From NCBI GenBank assembly GCA_050297015.1, contig JBNKRZ010000023.1, positions 62,001 to 126,000 of the forward strand: a stretch of 64,000 bases of DNA, in the 5' to 3' direction. This DNA is from JACKJA01 sp050297015. GTDB lineage: Bacteria; Pseudomonadota; Alphaproteobacteria; Micavibrionales; Micavibrionaceae. This document shows, piece after piece, positions 10,322 through 22,200 of the stretch. Position numbers and translations under genes: made by a program. Position 1 is the stretch's first letter, and each line of letters opens with the position of its first letter. Under the pieces are notes generated by a model, which saw only the letters and a program-made list of their open reading frames with translations, was not told the origin of the DNA and did no database searches.

Positions 10322-10732
10322 ATGGGCGTTTTAACACATTTAATGAATTCAGCGGCCACCATTTTTGGCAAGAAAGACGAGAAAGACGAAATACAGCCTT
10401 GGGCAAAGAAAGCTCAGGCCTATACCGACGCACATCCTGAAAATCGCGGAACGGCTAATTTTAAAGTGAACGAGCCTAGCAAGGATGGGTATCCTCTTGA
10501 TGCTTATGTTAAATATGAAGAGAGCGCTGAAACAGAAGTGATGCCCCCGGAAATGCTTGAATTAGTCCTCAAGGGTAGCACCGGAACCCACCACCCACGC
10601 AGCGCTTTCTATCAAGCTCTTAAACCATCACGAGAACCCCCGCCGAGCACAAGCTCCGAAAGGCAACGAAGAGACACAACAGCATCACCAGAAGAGATTA
10701 AAGTGTCTGAGTACAAAGTAAAAATGTTGTAA
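10322..10732 (+). CDS. Unknown protein, 136 residues
   Basis: The family is not recognised. The protein is hydrophilic, without signal peptide or membrane segment: a short N-terminal amphipathic start (MGVLTHLMNSAATIFG), a lysine/glutamate-rich stretch, and a proline/serine/arginine-rich probably disordered C-terminal third ending KVSEYKVKML. It lies convergent to the secretion gene hlyD-like (10744) with an 11-bp gap and no clear terminator between them. The ribosome binding site is weak. It could be a lineage-specific protein; the frame is long for this base composition and has no overlapping alternative. Confidence 0.6.
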   Translation: MGVLTHLMNSAATIFGKKDEKDEIQPWAKKAQAYTDAHPENRGTANFKVNEPSKDGYPLDAYVKYEESAETEVMPPEMLELVLKGSTGTHHPRSAFYQALKPSREPPPSTSSERQRRDTTASPEEIKVSEYKVKML

Positions 10733-10743
10733 CCATCGTAAAA

Positions 10744-12171
10744 TTAACGCTCACGCATGGCGGTTTGCAACGTCTTGTTAAACGGTTTCATGATGTATTC
10801 GATAACGGTCTTTTTGCCCGTCAAGATATCAACACTGGCCACCATCCCCGGAATAATCGGCAAAACTTCGCCCCGGCGCTTGATATTTTTCTCAGGCGTA
10901 CGGATACGTACACGGTAAAAGCTCTCGCCCTTTTCATTGGTGATGGTATCGGCGGAGATATCAACCAATTCCCCTTTTAAACCGCCATAAATCGAGAAAT
11001 CATACGCCGTGATTTTCACCACCGCCGGCTGGCCCGGATAAAGAAAAGCGATGTCGGAGGGACGTACACGCGCCTCGACCAAAAGCTGGTCGTCATGCGG
11101 CACGATCTCCACCACGTCATCACCGGGTTTGACAACCCCGCCCACCGTGTTGATTTTAAAATCCTTGATTGTTCCCGCCACAGGGGAGCGGATTTCTGTA
11201 CGCTTTTGCCGATCACTCAGCGCCGCCAACGTTTCCTTGATGGTCGCCATTTCAATCTGCGTGGCGGACATTTCCGTTTGCGCCGTTGCGCGCGCCGCGC
11301 TCTTTACTTCTTCAATGCGCCCCTGCGCCTCCGCCACAGCGGCCTCCGCCCTTGGCAGCGACGTTAGAACACTGTTCAATTCTGTTTGACGCTCCTTCAT
11401 CCCGCGTTCCAACTGGAGAAGTTCCAGCTTCGGCGCGCTGCCCCGTTCGACCAGCGGGCGAATGGTTTCCATTTCTTCCCGCGACAACCGAATCACTTCG
11501 CGCAAATCGTGAATGCGGGTATTGAGCTCCCGCACCTCTTGTTCGCGCTGCGCGATTTGTTGTTCTAAAACCTGCGTCTGACTTTGCACATTGGCCTGAT
11601 TGGCTTTAAAGGCGTTCAGCTCCTCCGTCACGCTGCCCGGCACACCCTTGATAACCTCCTCAGAGAATTCCGGTGCCACGGCGCCCTCGGCCTCCGCCTG
11701 CAAACGTTCCGCCTTGGCCTTCAGCCCCAGATAGCGTTTCTGGTTAGAGCCCAAATCGGATGTCGCCCCCACATCGGAAAGGCGCATCAATATCTGTCCG
11801 GCTTTAACGTCGTCACCCTCCTTCACCATGAATTCTTGCACGATCCCGCCCTCTTGGTGCTGGACCATCTGGATTTCACTGGAGGGGATAACTTTGCCAT
11901 CCCCACGCGTCACTTCATCGAGCGTCGCCCAATTTCCCCAAATCAGAAAAATCACGAAGAACGAAAGAATGCTCAGCAGCAAAATATGCCGGGACAGCGG
12001 CAAATCCTCATCAGACGTAAAGAAACGGTCGGCATGAGCCTGCATACTTTCAAGACGTTCCTTCGCCCACGCCCCACGGATTTTATTCCAGTCACCTTCT
12101 TTATTGATGCTGAGACCTTGTAATTCTGCGGGCTGTTTTTCGGCACCTTCACTCATCGTTTTCAACCTCAC
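10744..12171 (-). CDS. HlyD-family type I secretion periplasmic adaptor
   Basis: 475-residue membrane fusion protein linking the inner-membrane ABC transporter to TolC. A cytoplasmic N-terminus of about 60 residues is followed by one membrane segment (about 63-80), the first lipoyl half (QMVQHQEGGIVQEFMVKEGD), a long alpha-helical coiled-coil region rich in E/Q/R, then the second lipoyl half and a beta-barrel domain containing VEARVRPSDIAFLYPGQPAVVK. Its ATG overlaps the stop of the ABC gene by 4 bp; a second ATG at 12156 has a GAGG 9 bases upstream and is an equally good start. It is the last gene of the secretion cluster. Confidence 0.93.
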   Translation of the reverse strand: MRLKTMSEGAEKQPAELQGLSINKEGDWNKIRGAWAKERLESMQAHADRFFTSDEDLPLSRHILLLSILSFFVIFLIWGNWATLDEVTRGDGKVIPSSEIQMVQHQEGGIVQEFMVKEGDDVKAGQILMRLSDVGATSDLGSNQKRYLGLKAKAERLQAEAEGAVAPEFSEEVIKGVPGSVTEELNAFKANQANVQSQTQVLEQQIAQREQEVRELNTRIHDLREVIRLSREEMETIRPLVERGSAPKLELLQLERGMKERQTELNSVLTSLPRAEAAVAEAQGRIEEVKSAARATAQTEMSATQIEMATIKETLAALSDRQKRTEIRSPVAGTIKDFKINTVGGVVKPGDDVVEIVPHDDQLLVEARVRPSDIAFLYPGQPAVVKITAYDFSIYGGLKGELVDISADTITNEKGESFYRVRIRTPEKNIKRRGEVLPIIPGMVASVDILTGKKTVIEYIMKPFNKTLQTAMRER

Positions 12172-14498
12172 ACTTCCGTTTGTTCAGCTTGCGTGCCGTA
12201 TTGACGCGCCTGCAATTTGGCAATCACTTCATCCTTCGGACCGAAAGCCACAATCCGGCCTTGGTCAATCAGGATAATCTTGTCAACCAGCGCCAGCATC
12301 GGCCCCTTATGCGTAATCAAAATGGTCGTCTTGCCCTGACACAGCGTATGCAGCCGCGTCATCAAACGCTTTTCCGAAGCCGGATCCATAGAGGCTGTCG
12401 GCTCATCCAGAATCATAACCTTCGGGTCATAAAGCAACGCCCGTGCAATCGCCACCGATTGCCGCTGACCGCCGGATAGCGCCTCCCCCCGTTCCCCCAC
12501 CGGGGTATCAAGCCCCGCCTGTGAATGACGTAAGAATTCCATCACGCCTGCCATTTCTGCGGCCTTTATGACGGCGGCCTCCGGGGCAGTTTCATGGCCC
12601 ATTGTGATGTTCTCGCGAATCGAACCATAGAAAAGCTGAGGGCTTTGTTGAACGGCCCCTACCGCCCGCCGTAGATCACCGGGATCAATTTGCCGTACGT
12701 CTGTACCATCGAGCTGTACGCTTCCGCTATCGGGCTGGTACAAATTCAAAATCAAGCGCTCCATCGTCGTCTTACCGGAGCCCACGGCGCCAATCACGCC
12801 AATGCGCTCCCCGGCCTCGATCGTAAAGTTCGTATGATTAAGCGCCGGGACACTTTGACCGGGATAGTGAAAGAGAACATCCTTAAAAGCAATCTCTCCC
12901 CTGATTTCCGGCTTGGAAATAAAGTGTTTATCCGCTGGCCGTTCAACCGGTTTTTTCATCATTTCATCAAGCTGATGCAGCGCTTCGCGCGATTGATTCA
13001 TCCGCGTCATAAGACCCGCTACCTGCGCCAGGGGGGCCATAGCCCGGCCCGTCAAAATCACGCACGCGATCAATGCGCCCATGGTCAGGTAACCATTCGT
13101 AATCAAATAAACCCCTAGCATCACCACCGCCACCGAGGTCATTTGCTGGAAAAACACCGTGATATTCAAGGCAAAAGCCGAAAGCCGCCGGGATTTAACC
13201 GCCGTACGCGAGGCTTTTTCCGTTAGCTCTTCCCAACGGCGCTGGGTGTGGCCTTCGGCGGCTTGCACCTTAATCGTCTCCAGTCCGGAAATTGTCTCAA
13301 ACAACAACGCGTTTTTGAGCGCACTTTCCATCAGAGACTCTTTCATAATCTTTTGCATGGGCCGCTGTAGCGTCACACCAATCAGCACAACAATCACTGC
13401 CACCGCCAGAGGAACCACAGCCAGCCAGCCCCCGATCAGGGCCATAATACCGATAAACAGGAAAATAAAAGGCAAGTCTACCAAAGCCACCATCGTCGCA
13501 CTGGTAAAGAAATCGCGCAGCCCTTCAAATTCGCGCATATTACTAGCCAGAACCCCGGCGCTGGCGGGGCGCGCCGCCATCGTCATACCCATCATTTGTT
13601 CAAACAAGCTGGCGGATACCTTTATATCGGCCTGCCGCCCGGCATAATCGAGAAACTGCGCGCGCAAATATTTAAGAAGAAAATCAAACAGATAAACAAC
13701 GAATATCCCCAAAGCCAATGCCCACAAAGTAGTGTACGCACTATTTGGCACCACACGGTCATAAACGTTCATAATGAAAAGCGGGCTGGCCAGCGCGAAT
13801 AAATTAATCATCACCGCCGCAACAGCAACTTCCGCATAAATCTTTATATTTTCCTTCAGCGCGCCCCAAAACCAATCGCGCGCATTATCAATCGTCGCAG
13901 GACCGGCACGCTCATCAACACGGGCAACAGGACGGATAAAAAAGACATAACCGGTATAAAGCTGTTCTAGTTGTTCCTGCGTCAGACGCTTTTTCTTATC
14001 CGGCGTTTCCGGAAATTGCACCTCGAACAGCACTTCATCATCGGCACCCTTGTTCCGGCCTTTATCTTCGGTCTTCTTTTTACTTTGACCGACGCGCCAG
14101 AGGATACAGGCCTGACCATGTTCCAAAACCATAAGACACGGCAAATTCGGGGCCAGCGCAAGAGAGTCAAGCGAACGTTCCATCAAGCGGGCATTCATAT
14201 CGGCCCGGCCGGCTGCCCGAATAAACAAGGTCGGCGTAATCCCCGTCTTGGGAATCGGCAGACCTGCCGTCAAGGAAGAATAGCTTGTCCGGCGGCCGTA
14301 ATGCCCCGCCAGAATTTGCAAACCTTCTACCAGCGCGCTGTGAACCGCCACGCGATCAGCCTCCAGCGGCCATGTATTTTGTAATCTTTCCTCGGCCTCT
14401 CGTGCGGCTACTCTAGCGTCATCCTCCACCTTTCCCTTCACTGTGTTAGAAGATGCCGCCTCTTTCTTGCTGGATTTGCTTGTCTTTTTATCACTCAC
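12168..14498 (-). CDS. Type I secretion ABC transporter (LapB/HlyB type)
   Basis: 776 residues. After a charged Lys/Ser/Glu-rich N-terminus (about 1-45) comes a C39-peptidase-like domain (about 45-200) without the catalytic Cys motif, as in RTX/adhesin exporters that do not cleave a leader. A transmembrane domain (about 215-510) precedes the nucleotide-binding domain with Walker A GAVGSGKTT near 570, signature LSGGQRQ near 672, Walker B VMILDEPTASMD and H-loop ILITHKGP. It energises export of the RTX protein encoded upstream. Translationally coupled to the adaptor gene through an ATGA overlap. Confidence 0.94.
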   Translation of the reverse strand: MSDKKTSKSSKKEAASSNTVKGKVEDDARVAAREAEERLQNTWPLEADRVAVHSALVEGLQILAGHYGRRTSYSSLTAGLPIPKTGITPTLFIRAAGRADMNARLMERSLDSLALAPNLPCLMVLEHGQACILWRVGQSKKKTEDKGRNKGADDEVLFEVQFPETPDKKKRLTQEQLEQLYTGYVFFIRPVARVDERAGPATIDNARDWFWGALKENIKIYAEVAVAAVMINLFALASPLFIMNVYDRVVPNSAYTTLWALALGIFVVYLFDFLLKYLRAQFLDYAGRQADIKVSASLFEQMMGMTMAARPASAGVLASNMREFEGLRDFFTSATMVALVDLPFIFLFIGIMALIGGWLAVVPLAVAVIVVLIGVTLQRPMQKIMKESLMESALKNALLFETISGLETIKVQAAEGHTQRRWEELTEKASRTAVKSRRLSAFALNITVFFQQMTSVAVVMLGVYLITNGYLTMGALIACVILTGRAMAPLAQVAGLMTRMNQSREALHQLDEMMKKPVERPADKHFISKPEIRGEIAFKDVLFHYPGQSVPALNHTNFTIEAGERIGVIGAVGSGKTTMERLILNLYQPDSGSVQLDGTDVRQIDPGDLRRAVGAVQQSPQLFYGSIRENITMGHETAPEAAVIKAAEMAGVMEFLRHSQAGLDTPVGERGEALSGGQRQSVAIARALLYDPKVMILDEPTASMDPASEKRLMTRLHTLCQGKTTILITHKGPMLALVDKIILIDQGRIVAFGPKDEVIAKLQARQYGTQAEQTEV

Positions 14499-14577
14499 GG
14501 ATTTTCACCTACAGTTATTTTCATTCTCATTTTTAACACAGCCCCTATCGCAATCACAGGGCTTATTCACACACCAT

Positions 14578-14616
14578 AAAAAAGAGGGCCGCGCACAACA
14601 GACAGCAGCCCCCTTC
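14578..14616 (-). terminator. Terminator-like hairpin after tolC-like gene
   Basis: On the minus strand an 8-bp stem AAGGGGGC/GCCCTCTT with one G-T pair is followed by a run of T. It lies 27 bp after the tolC-like stop and before the ABC gene, so ABC-hlyD may be read through partially or have their own promoter. Confidence 0.55.
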
Positions 14617-14642
14617 TTAATTCCTATATAACGTAGCCTGTC

Positions 14643-16010
14643 TTACATGACGGCCGGGTTTCCCTCACGCGGCACATCAATTTCCAACGAGGCCATCAAC
14701 TCACCTTTCAAGGCCAACAAGCGATACACAGCAAAAATTTCCAGAAATTCAGCATTCACCGTGTTAGAGCGAGAAACAAACAGTTCATTTTGTGCATCCA
14801 GAACATCCAAAAGCGTGCGGCGGTTCAAATCAAACTGATCCTTGTACGCCTTAACAACTTCGGTGTTAGCATCAGCCTGCGCAGAGAATTGACGGGCGCG
14901 TTCCCCGGCAGAAACCATACGGGCCCACGTTTGACGCACATCATTTTCAACGCCGCGCGCTGCCTCTGCGCGTGCTTCCTTGGCTTGTGCTTCCCGGCTA
15001 ATATGCTCGCGAACGCGGGCTGTATCGCCACCGCCGCGGTACAAATTCCAGTTCATAACAAACAGAGCCGAGGCGCTCGTATCACGACCGTGAACGCCGT
15101 TAATATCATGGCCCTGACGAGCATTCAGTTGCAAATCAACCTGTGGATAGAAGGTTGATTTTGTGCCTTCAAACTCGGCATGAGCCACATCGATATCAGC
15201 CTCAAAGATATCAATCGTCGGGCTTTGATGAAGGGCCAGCTTAACTTCCTCATCGACATTAGCTTCCAACGCATCAACCGGTACCAATGGCATAATCAAA
15301 TCTTTAGGCTGTTCACCAACTTCCTGAATATAGGAAGCTTCCGCAAAACGCAGAGATTCGCGAACATTTGATTCCTGCGCACGGGCAGAAGCCAAACGAG
15401 CACGAGCCTGCTCCACATCAGCTTGCGTCGAACGACCAGCATTCGCGCTGTCCTCAATCTGTGCCAAAATCGTAACATGCTCAGACACATTCTGGCGAGA
15501 AATCATCAACAATTCACGCTGACGCATCACCTCCAGATAGGCCTCAACCACGGCCAATCCCACAAGCTCCGACGCTTCACGCACCCGATTGGATGCCGAC
15601 AAAATACGCGCCATCTGACGTTCATTTTCGTACTTTGTCTCATAGCCATCGAACAGCATCTGGGTCAAAGTAACCCCGGCCTCATAGCGCCATAAGTTTT
15701 CCTCATCGCTTCCCGTTCCGGCCCGTGTGGACGGATCGTCACTGTGCTCGTAACCGGTATCGGCCCGCATATCAACAGAAGGCAAATAAAGCGATTTTGC
15801 CTGATTTAGCTCTTCATCCGTTGCCCGGCGGTTATTTGCCACCACACCGTACTCAGGATTGGTCTTCACACCAATTGCCACAGCATCCCGCAAGGAAATT
15901 TGCTGATAAACACTACCGCCATCCTGCGCAAAAACAGATGGCGCGCCAGCAGCCAACAAAGCTACGCATGAAGCACTCAAAGCCAAAGCTTTTATTTTCT
16001 TTCCGAACAT
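14643..16010 (-). CDS. TolC-family outer-membrane channel of type I secretion
   Basis: 455 residues. An N-terminal signal peptide (MFGKKIKALALSASCVALLA, cleavage likely after the APSVFA segment) is followed by two TolC repeats rich in A/E/Q heptads, starting QISLRDAVAIGVKTNPEY, and the C-terminal RRTLLDVLDAQNELF motif typical of TolC outer-membrane efflux proteins. The longer frame begins at 16043, but AAGGG lies 9 bases before the ATG at 16010, and only this start puts the signal peptide at the N-terminus. It sits between the adhesin gene and its ABC transporter and forms the outer-membrane exit. Confidence 0.93.
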   Translation of the reverse strand: MFGKKIKALALSASCVALLAAGAPSVFAQDGGSVYQQISLRDAVAIGVKTNPEYGVVANNRRATDEELNQAKSLYLPSVDMRADTGYEHSDDPSTRAGTGSDEENLWRYEAGVTLTQMLFDGYETKYENERQMARILSASNRVREASELVGLAVVEAYLEVMRQRELLMISRQNVSEHVTILAQIEDSANAGRSTQADVEQARARLASARAQESNVRESLRFAEASYIQEVGEQPKDLIMPLVPVDALEANVDEEVKLALHQSPTIDIFEADIDVAHAEFEGTKSTFYPQVDLQLNARQGHDINGVHGRDTSASALFVMNWNLYRGGGDTARVREHISREAQAKEARAEAARGVENDVRQTWARMVSAGERARQFSAQADANTEVVKAYKDQFDLNRRTLLDVLDAQNELFVSRSNTVNAEFLEIFAVYRLLALKGELMASLEIDVPREGNPAVM

Positions 16011-16177
16011 CAATCTCGTCCCTTCAAAAATTTGGGGTCTCACTTAACCTTAAACTTGGCAGAAAACCGCAGAAATAACCTCCTCTTTTATCGCCTTTTT
16101 CACAGCAAGAGGCAAGCCTATTCCATAAATTTAAACAATTATTAGCACTGAAAGATTATTTCATTCCCTCTAACACC

Positions 16178-16227
16178 AAAAGAAAACCAGCTCCGCAAGA
16201 CATTTAAACCATACTACGGAACTGGTT
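16178..16227 (-). terminator. Terminator-like hairpin between adhesin and tolC-like genes
   Basis: On the minus strand AACCAG-TCCG pairs with CGGA-CTGGTT around an about 22-base loop, followed by TTTTCTTTT. The position 28 bp after the RTX gene stop suggests partial termination, which would keep the channel gene at lower level than its very long substrate gene. Confidence 0.55.
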
Positions 16228-16254
16228 ACTTCAAATAAACGATACACCCATCCC

Positions 16255-19200
16255 TTAAGACAGCGTTTCCGCTGACACAAGATCTTCAACACTCAAACCG
16301 CTAACACCTTGCAGAACAACAACGCTTACAGCATTGGCGGCATTACCACTTCCCGTGACATCAACAGCAATTGTCGTATCCGTACCGTTATCATTAACGT
16401 AAACAAAATCGTTAATCGCATCGGTCGTGGGATCGTACTGGTCAAGCAATTGGCTCATGTCCAGACTATCACCTTCTTCAAGACTAAAGTCGGCGATAAT
16501 ATCCGTGCCGCGGCCCGATTCGGCGAACTGGAAGCTATCCGCACCCGCACCACCATAAAGCACATCGTCACCGGAACCACCGACCAGCGTATCATTATCC
16601 GCGCTGCCATAGAGCTCATCCCGACCGTCTGTCCCTTCAATGGTAACACCTTCGTCGATATGCGCGCCGTCAACCGTCGAAAGCCCAACAGAAGCCACTT
16701 CAGCCGTATCGCCATTTTTATAAGATACCGTCGCCGTGCTCATAATCGTACCGTTTTCGGTTTCCACATTAACAACGGTTTTGTCCAGACTGATAGACTC
16801 CATACCCAGATCATCAAGCGCATACAGCTCATCTTCCTGAGATACACCATCCTGATTGGCATCGTTCCAAACCTTCAGGTCATTCCAAACTTCGTCGCTC
16901 TGATTAATAACACCGTCACCATTCTGGTCATGGGAGGCCAGCGCGTCGAAACCGTCAACACCGTTACCACCGAACAATTCAGAGGAGTCATTCACAACAC
17001 CGTCATCATTTTTGTCCAAGGTCAACAGGCCATCACCCGCACCAACCCAATCCGTTTGGTCGGCCACGCCATCGCCCGTCTTGTCAAACACGACACCTTC
17101 ATCAGCACTCACAAGTTCAACGCCATCGCCATCCAGATCAACAACCAGCGGATCATCCTGAATTTTGAAACAGAACGTTTTACATACGCTGGCGATATTA
17201 TCGCTGGTATCACATTCCTGACCGCTCAGATTAACTTCTTCTGCATACGCCGTTACTTTGATGTTGTGATAACCGTGCATGCTGCCGCTCACCGTCATGG
17301 TCAACCCCTGGAGATCAGCCAACGTCAGCTCCCAAACACCGGGGCTTACTTCCGTTCCATGGTTAAGCGCGGCACCTTTGTCATCAAGAGCGCAAGGCAG
17401 TTCAAGAACGATCTTGGTAATCTCTTCCGAACCATCCGTGTCCGTCACAGCCGCAGAAATATTAAGGCTCACCTCTTCAGTAGGTTGCCAAACAACGTGC
17501 TTAAAGTAACCCGGCACGCTCAACTCAGGCGCATCAGCCACCGCATCAACATGCACATTAAAGGCATCCGTATCCTCTGCCGTGCTTCCGGTGGAAGGAT
17601 CAAGAGCTGTTGCCGTTGCCACCAGCCCCATCAGATCGACATCACTATCCGCAGCCGGGGTAAAGGTCATGAATGTGGAGAGGTTTTCACCAGCCGCGCC
17701 CGTCCAGGTCCATGTCCCAACTGTCGCGTCATACGTTCCAACCGGAGCACTAAAGCCCCAAGAGGAATCAATCCCCGTTACAACGACCGTCAGGATTTCA
17801 TTCCCCGTACCATTGGCACCAAGCGTCGCCTCAAGCGGCACATCAACAGACCCATCTTCCTTAACACAGATATCATCCACGCTCTGGTTCACTTCAACAT
17901 CCGGCGGCGTCAAAACCGGGCACCATGACAAGCAAATGCTGTCGGTGGCCTGATTATTGTTATCCGTCGTGTCGAATTCGCCATCACTTACCGGATTTTC
18001 CGTCGTGAAAACCGTCACAGCAAAACCAACCTGACCGACATAGCTCGCCGTTGGCGTTACCTGCAGCCCAGCGATTTCCGCCGGCGTAAAGCTCCACACG
18101 CCACCGCCAAGATCCGTACCCGCATTAAAGCTAAAGCCTGCAGGAACGCCAGAGATTTCATAGCCCGTAATGTGCTCAGAACCATCAAGATCGGTCACTG
18201 CGGCATTGACATCAATATCCAGCGTTTCCCCCTGACGCCCGGCATCGCCATTGGCGTTAATTGTCGGGTCATCCGCGACAGCATCAACTGTTACGTTAAA
18301 GCCATCATCCGCGGTCGTGGTCGCGCCGGTATCCGGATCAAACACACTGGCTGTCACATTCAGCCCCGTCAGGTCAATATCGCTGTCCGCAGGCGGCACC
18401 AACGTAAAACCGCCATTGTAAGAAAGCTGTCCGGCCGGCAGGGTAATGCTATACTGCCCCGGCGTTCCGGTCGCAGCCCAGCCCGTACCGCTAAAGCCCC
18501 ATTGTGCGGCAACACCCGTTAAAAGGAGTGTCACAACTTCGTTACCGTTGCCACCCGCCACATTGGTATCGACAGCAATAAATACAGAGCCGTCTTCTTT
18601 CACAATAGCGTCGTCAACCCCTTGATTGACTTTAACATCAATCGTCACTGTCGGGCATTCGCCATCCAGTGTCAGATTAGCAATGCTTGTGTCGCCATCG
18701 CCATCGGTCAGCGTGTATTCGAATACGTCAATGGGGCATTCGTGGCCACAAGAGTACGTCGTCTCGACATTATTCAGAAGGAACGAAGCGCCTTTGTATT
18801 GCCCGCTATTTACTGATGTAATATTTACAGACGCAATGTCCTGACCGTAATCTGCCGCATCCAGTTTAAATACGAATTCACCATTAACGATCTGGGATGA
18901 AACGAATTGTTGTTCCCCGGACACTGTCGTCCCATCAGCTAACGTAAGGACGTAATCAAGACCGTAATCACCATTATTGTTGTTATCACCAAGCTCAGAA
19001 ATAGTGATCGCCACCGCATCCGCAGCGTTATCAAATGAAATATCGAAAGCTTCCCCTTTTGGCCAAACCTTCGTACTATCTCCAGCCGTCAAGTCATCAA
19101 TACCCAACCCGGAGCCATCCGCCGTATCCACCCAGCTTATATCAGCTTTGGCCGGATTGGAAATACTCACGGTAATACCATCTTTCGTGATCGTATCTTG

Positions 19201-22200
19201 CGTTCCTGATACATCCGTAGAAACAGGATTCAAAGAGGCCGTTCCCCCGACACTGCCCGGTGTAGCCGTCAGCGTATAGTTGTAATCACCATTAGAGAAA
19301 ATTTCCAACTGGCCGTAGATACCGTCGATCGTAGCACTGCCGTTTGCCGGAACATCGACAACTGTCGTGCCAAACCGTACAGATGTGACCGTATTATCAG
19401 TATCATTACTCAAATCATCGGCCGCACCAGCGCCGCCATTAAGCCCGGTAATCACGTTACCGTCCGTGCCACCATTGATCGTTTGATAATCGTTCACATC
19501 GTCATGAGCCGTTAAACCGTCATCCAGAACATTAATCGTAATGACACTATCCGTGGCATCGCCTTCATTGTCCGTCGCGGTCAGACCGAATTGCAACATA
19601 ATCGCATCGTTGTGATCCGTTACATCCGGGTGATCCAGCGTGCCCAACAGTGTAAAGGTGTAATCACCGCTCGGTTGCAGTTCCAGCGTAAAGATCGTCT
19701 CCGCACCGGCCGTCCCCGTATAGGTATTGCCCGCAAGCGCAACCATCACGGCAACACCGCCGGAGGTCAACGGCACGCCGCTAAAGAAGCCACCATTAGC
19801 AGCAACAGCGCCCGTGTCCGCGCCGTAATTGACGCTTACACTGTCGTTCAGAACGATCGGGCCGAGGTTTGTTTCATCAACCGTTTGCTCTTCCGGCTTA
19901 ATATCCGGCACGTCATCAGCCTTAATACACAGCTTGATAACATCAAAAGCACTGGCCTCGTTATCGGTGTAATCAACCTCGCTGTCAGAAACCGGAGCCT
20001 CTGTCGCGACAGACTCAACATCCAGCGTATAAGCACCCGTTACACCATTGGGAATATTAATCCCAAGCCCTGTCAAATCAGAGGTGCTCAGTTCCCAAAC
20101 ACCCGGAGAAACTTCCGTTCCCGCTGTAAGTGTCGCGCCTAACGGCACATCGCTAATCCGCACAACATCTATCACTTCGGAACCGTCAACATCGGTCACA
20201 GCCGTTGCGATCGTCAGCGGGATCGTCGTTCCCTCTTCACCAGAAGCATTCTGCGCATCCAGCGTTGGTGTATCCGCGACAGCATCCGTAATGATATTAA
20301 AGCCATCCGTATCGGAAGCACTGGTGGAGGTCGCCGGTTCAAAGGCTGTTGCCGTCGCGCTCAAGCCCGTCAGATCAAGGTCACTGTCTGCCGGCGGCGT
20401 AAACGTCATCACCGTTGAGAGATTCGTGCCCGCAGGGCCCGTCCAGGTCCATGTCCCAGCCGTCGCGTCATACGTGCCAACCGGCGCACTAAAGCCCCAA
20501 GAGGAATCAATACCCGTCACAACAACCGTCAGAACTTCATTGCCGGAACCCGCAGGGTCCAAATTAGCCACAATCGGTACATCAACGCTGCTGTCTTCCT
20601 TAACAACAGCATCGTCAACGCCGCCATTAACCAAAACTTCCGGCGGATTGACAACCGGCGCCCATGTCAGCGTAAACTGATCGGTGGCCTGATTATTGTT
20701 GTCCGTCGTATCGAATTCGCCATCACTTACCGGATTTTCCGTCGTGAAAATCGTCACAGCAAAACCAACCTGACCGACATAATCCGCAGGCGGCGTTACT
20801 TGCAACCCGGCGATTTCAGCCGGGGTGAAGCTCCATACGCCACCGCCAAGATCCGTACCCGCATTAAAGCTAAAGCCTGCAGGAACGCCAGAGATTTCAT
20901 AGCCCGTAATGTGCTCGGAACCATCAACATCCGTACCCAGAGAACCGCTGACATCAACCGCCAGAACTTCGCCCTCTCTTCCGGAATTATCAAGACCATC
21001 AACTGTCGGGTCATCCGCGACAGCATCAACAATCACGTCAATCGCCTGACTCGTTGTTGCCGTATCGCCACCATTATTTTCAGTGGATTTCGCCGTCACA
21101 ACAATACCCGTTAAATCAACATCACTCTCAGCGGGCGGCGTCAGTGTAAAGCCATCGTTGTAATCAACACCATTCGGCATAACAACAGCCCAAATCCCCG
21201 GCGCAGGTTGCGTCCAGCCGATACCGCTGAAGCCCCAACTAGCCGGAACACCCGTTACTGTTATCGTCAAGAATTCAGAACCATCCGTATCAGTAAGCCC
21301 CGCCCCGACCGGAACAAACACAGAGCCGTCCTCTTTAACTTGCACGTCAGCTGTCTCAAGCCACGGCGGATCGGCTTTCGGATAATTCGGCCCGTTAGAG
21401 GCCAACTCATCGCGTGGAAAGACCTCATCCTGGAATTCGGGCAAACCAAATTGCAACTCCGTAGGACCGATCGGACCGATCGCATCCGGAGAGTTGAGCG
21501 GTGCAGAATCAACGCTACTCTGGAAACCAAACCCACCGCGATTAGCAGCCCCGCCAGCCGCATCACCGGCCGCAGGTTCGACTTCCGCTAACTCTTGCGC
21601 CAACGCAGCCAACTCTTGTTCTTGACCTTGCTGCTGTCTAATTTCGGCTTGCTGGACAGGAACTTCTTCCTCAACAACATCCATCTGATCGTTAATCGCA
21701 TCAGCCAGACGAAGTGTCTCACTAAACTCACGCAATGAAATATATTCATCACCATGCATCATCTCTGCTGGATCTTCAGCATCCATCGCTTCCTGGAAAT
21801 TCTGAAGGATCAAGCGACCATCATTATCAAAAGAGATAATCAAAGAACCGTCTTCTTCAACAACACCAGCCGTTGCTTGCGGATCAAACGGAAAAGTGTA
21901 TTTATGCCCGGCTTCAAGATCATAAACCAAAGACTGCCCCTCACCGGGGATTTGAAAAGCAACAGGGGGAAGCGCACCGGATAAATCGCTATACAGCGCT
22001 TGCGCATCGTAAACCGTCCCATCCTGAAGAATAATTTCGGAGTGCGAATCGGCCATCTCACGGAAATTTGTAATGCTGAGCGTACCGCCGTCTTTGAAGG
22101 TAATAACCAGCGCCTCATTATGAAGGCTCATCCCGTCAATCTGCGAGGAATCTATAGAAAGCTGCGTCATGTCTCCGCCGACAATCTCTATACTCTCTTG

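Noticed and set aside
16309..17928. 539-codon + strand frame opposite the adhesin gene
   Set aside because: Antisense shadow of the repetitive adhesin; arginine/isoleucine-rich without any recognisable domain.
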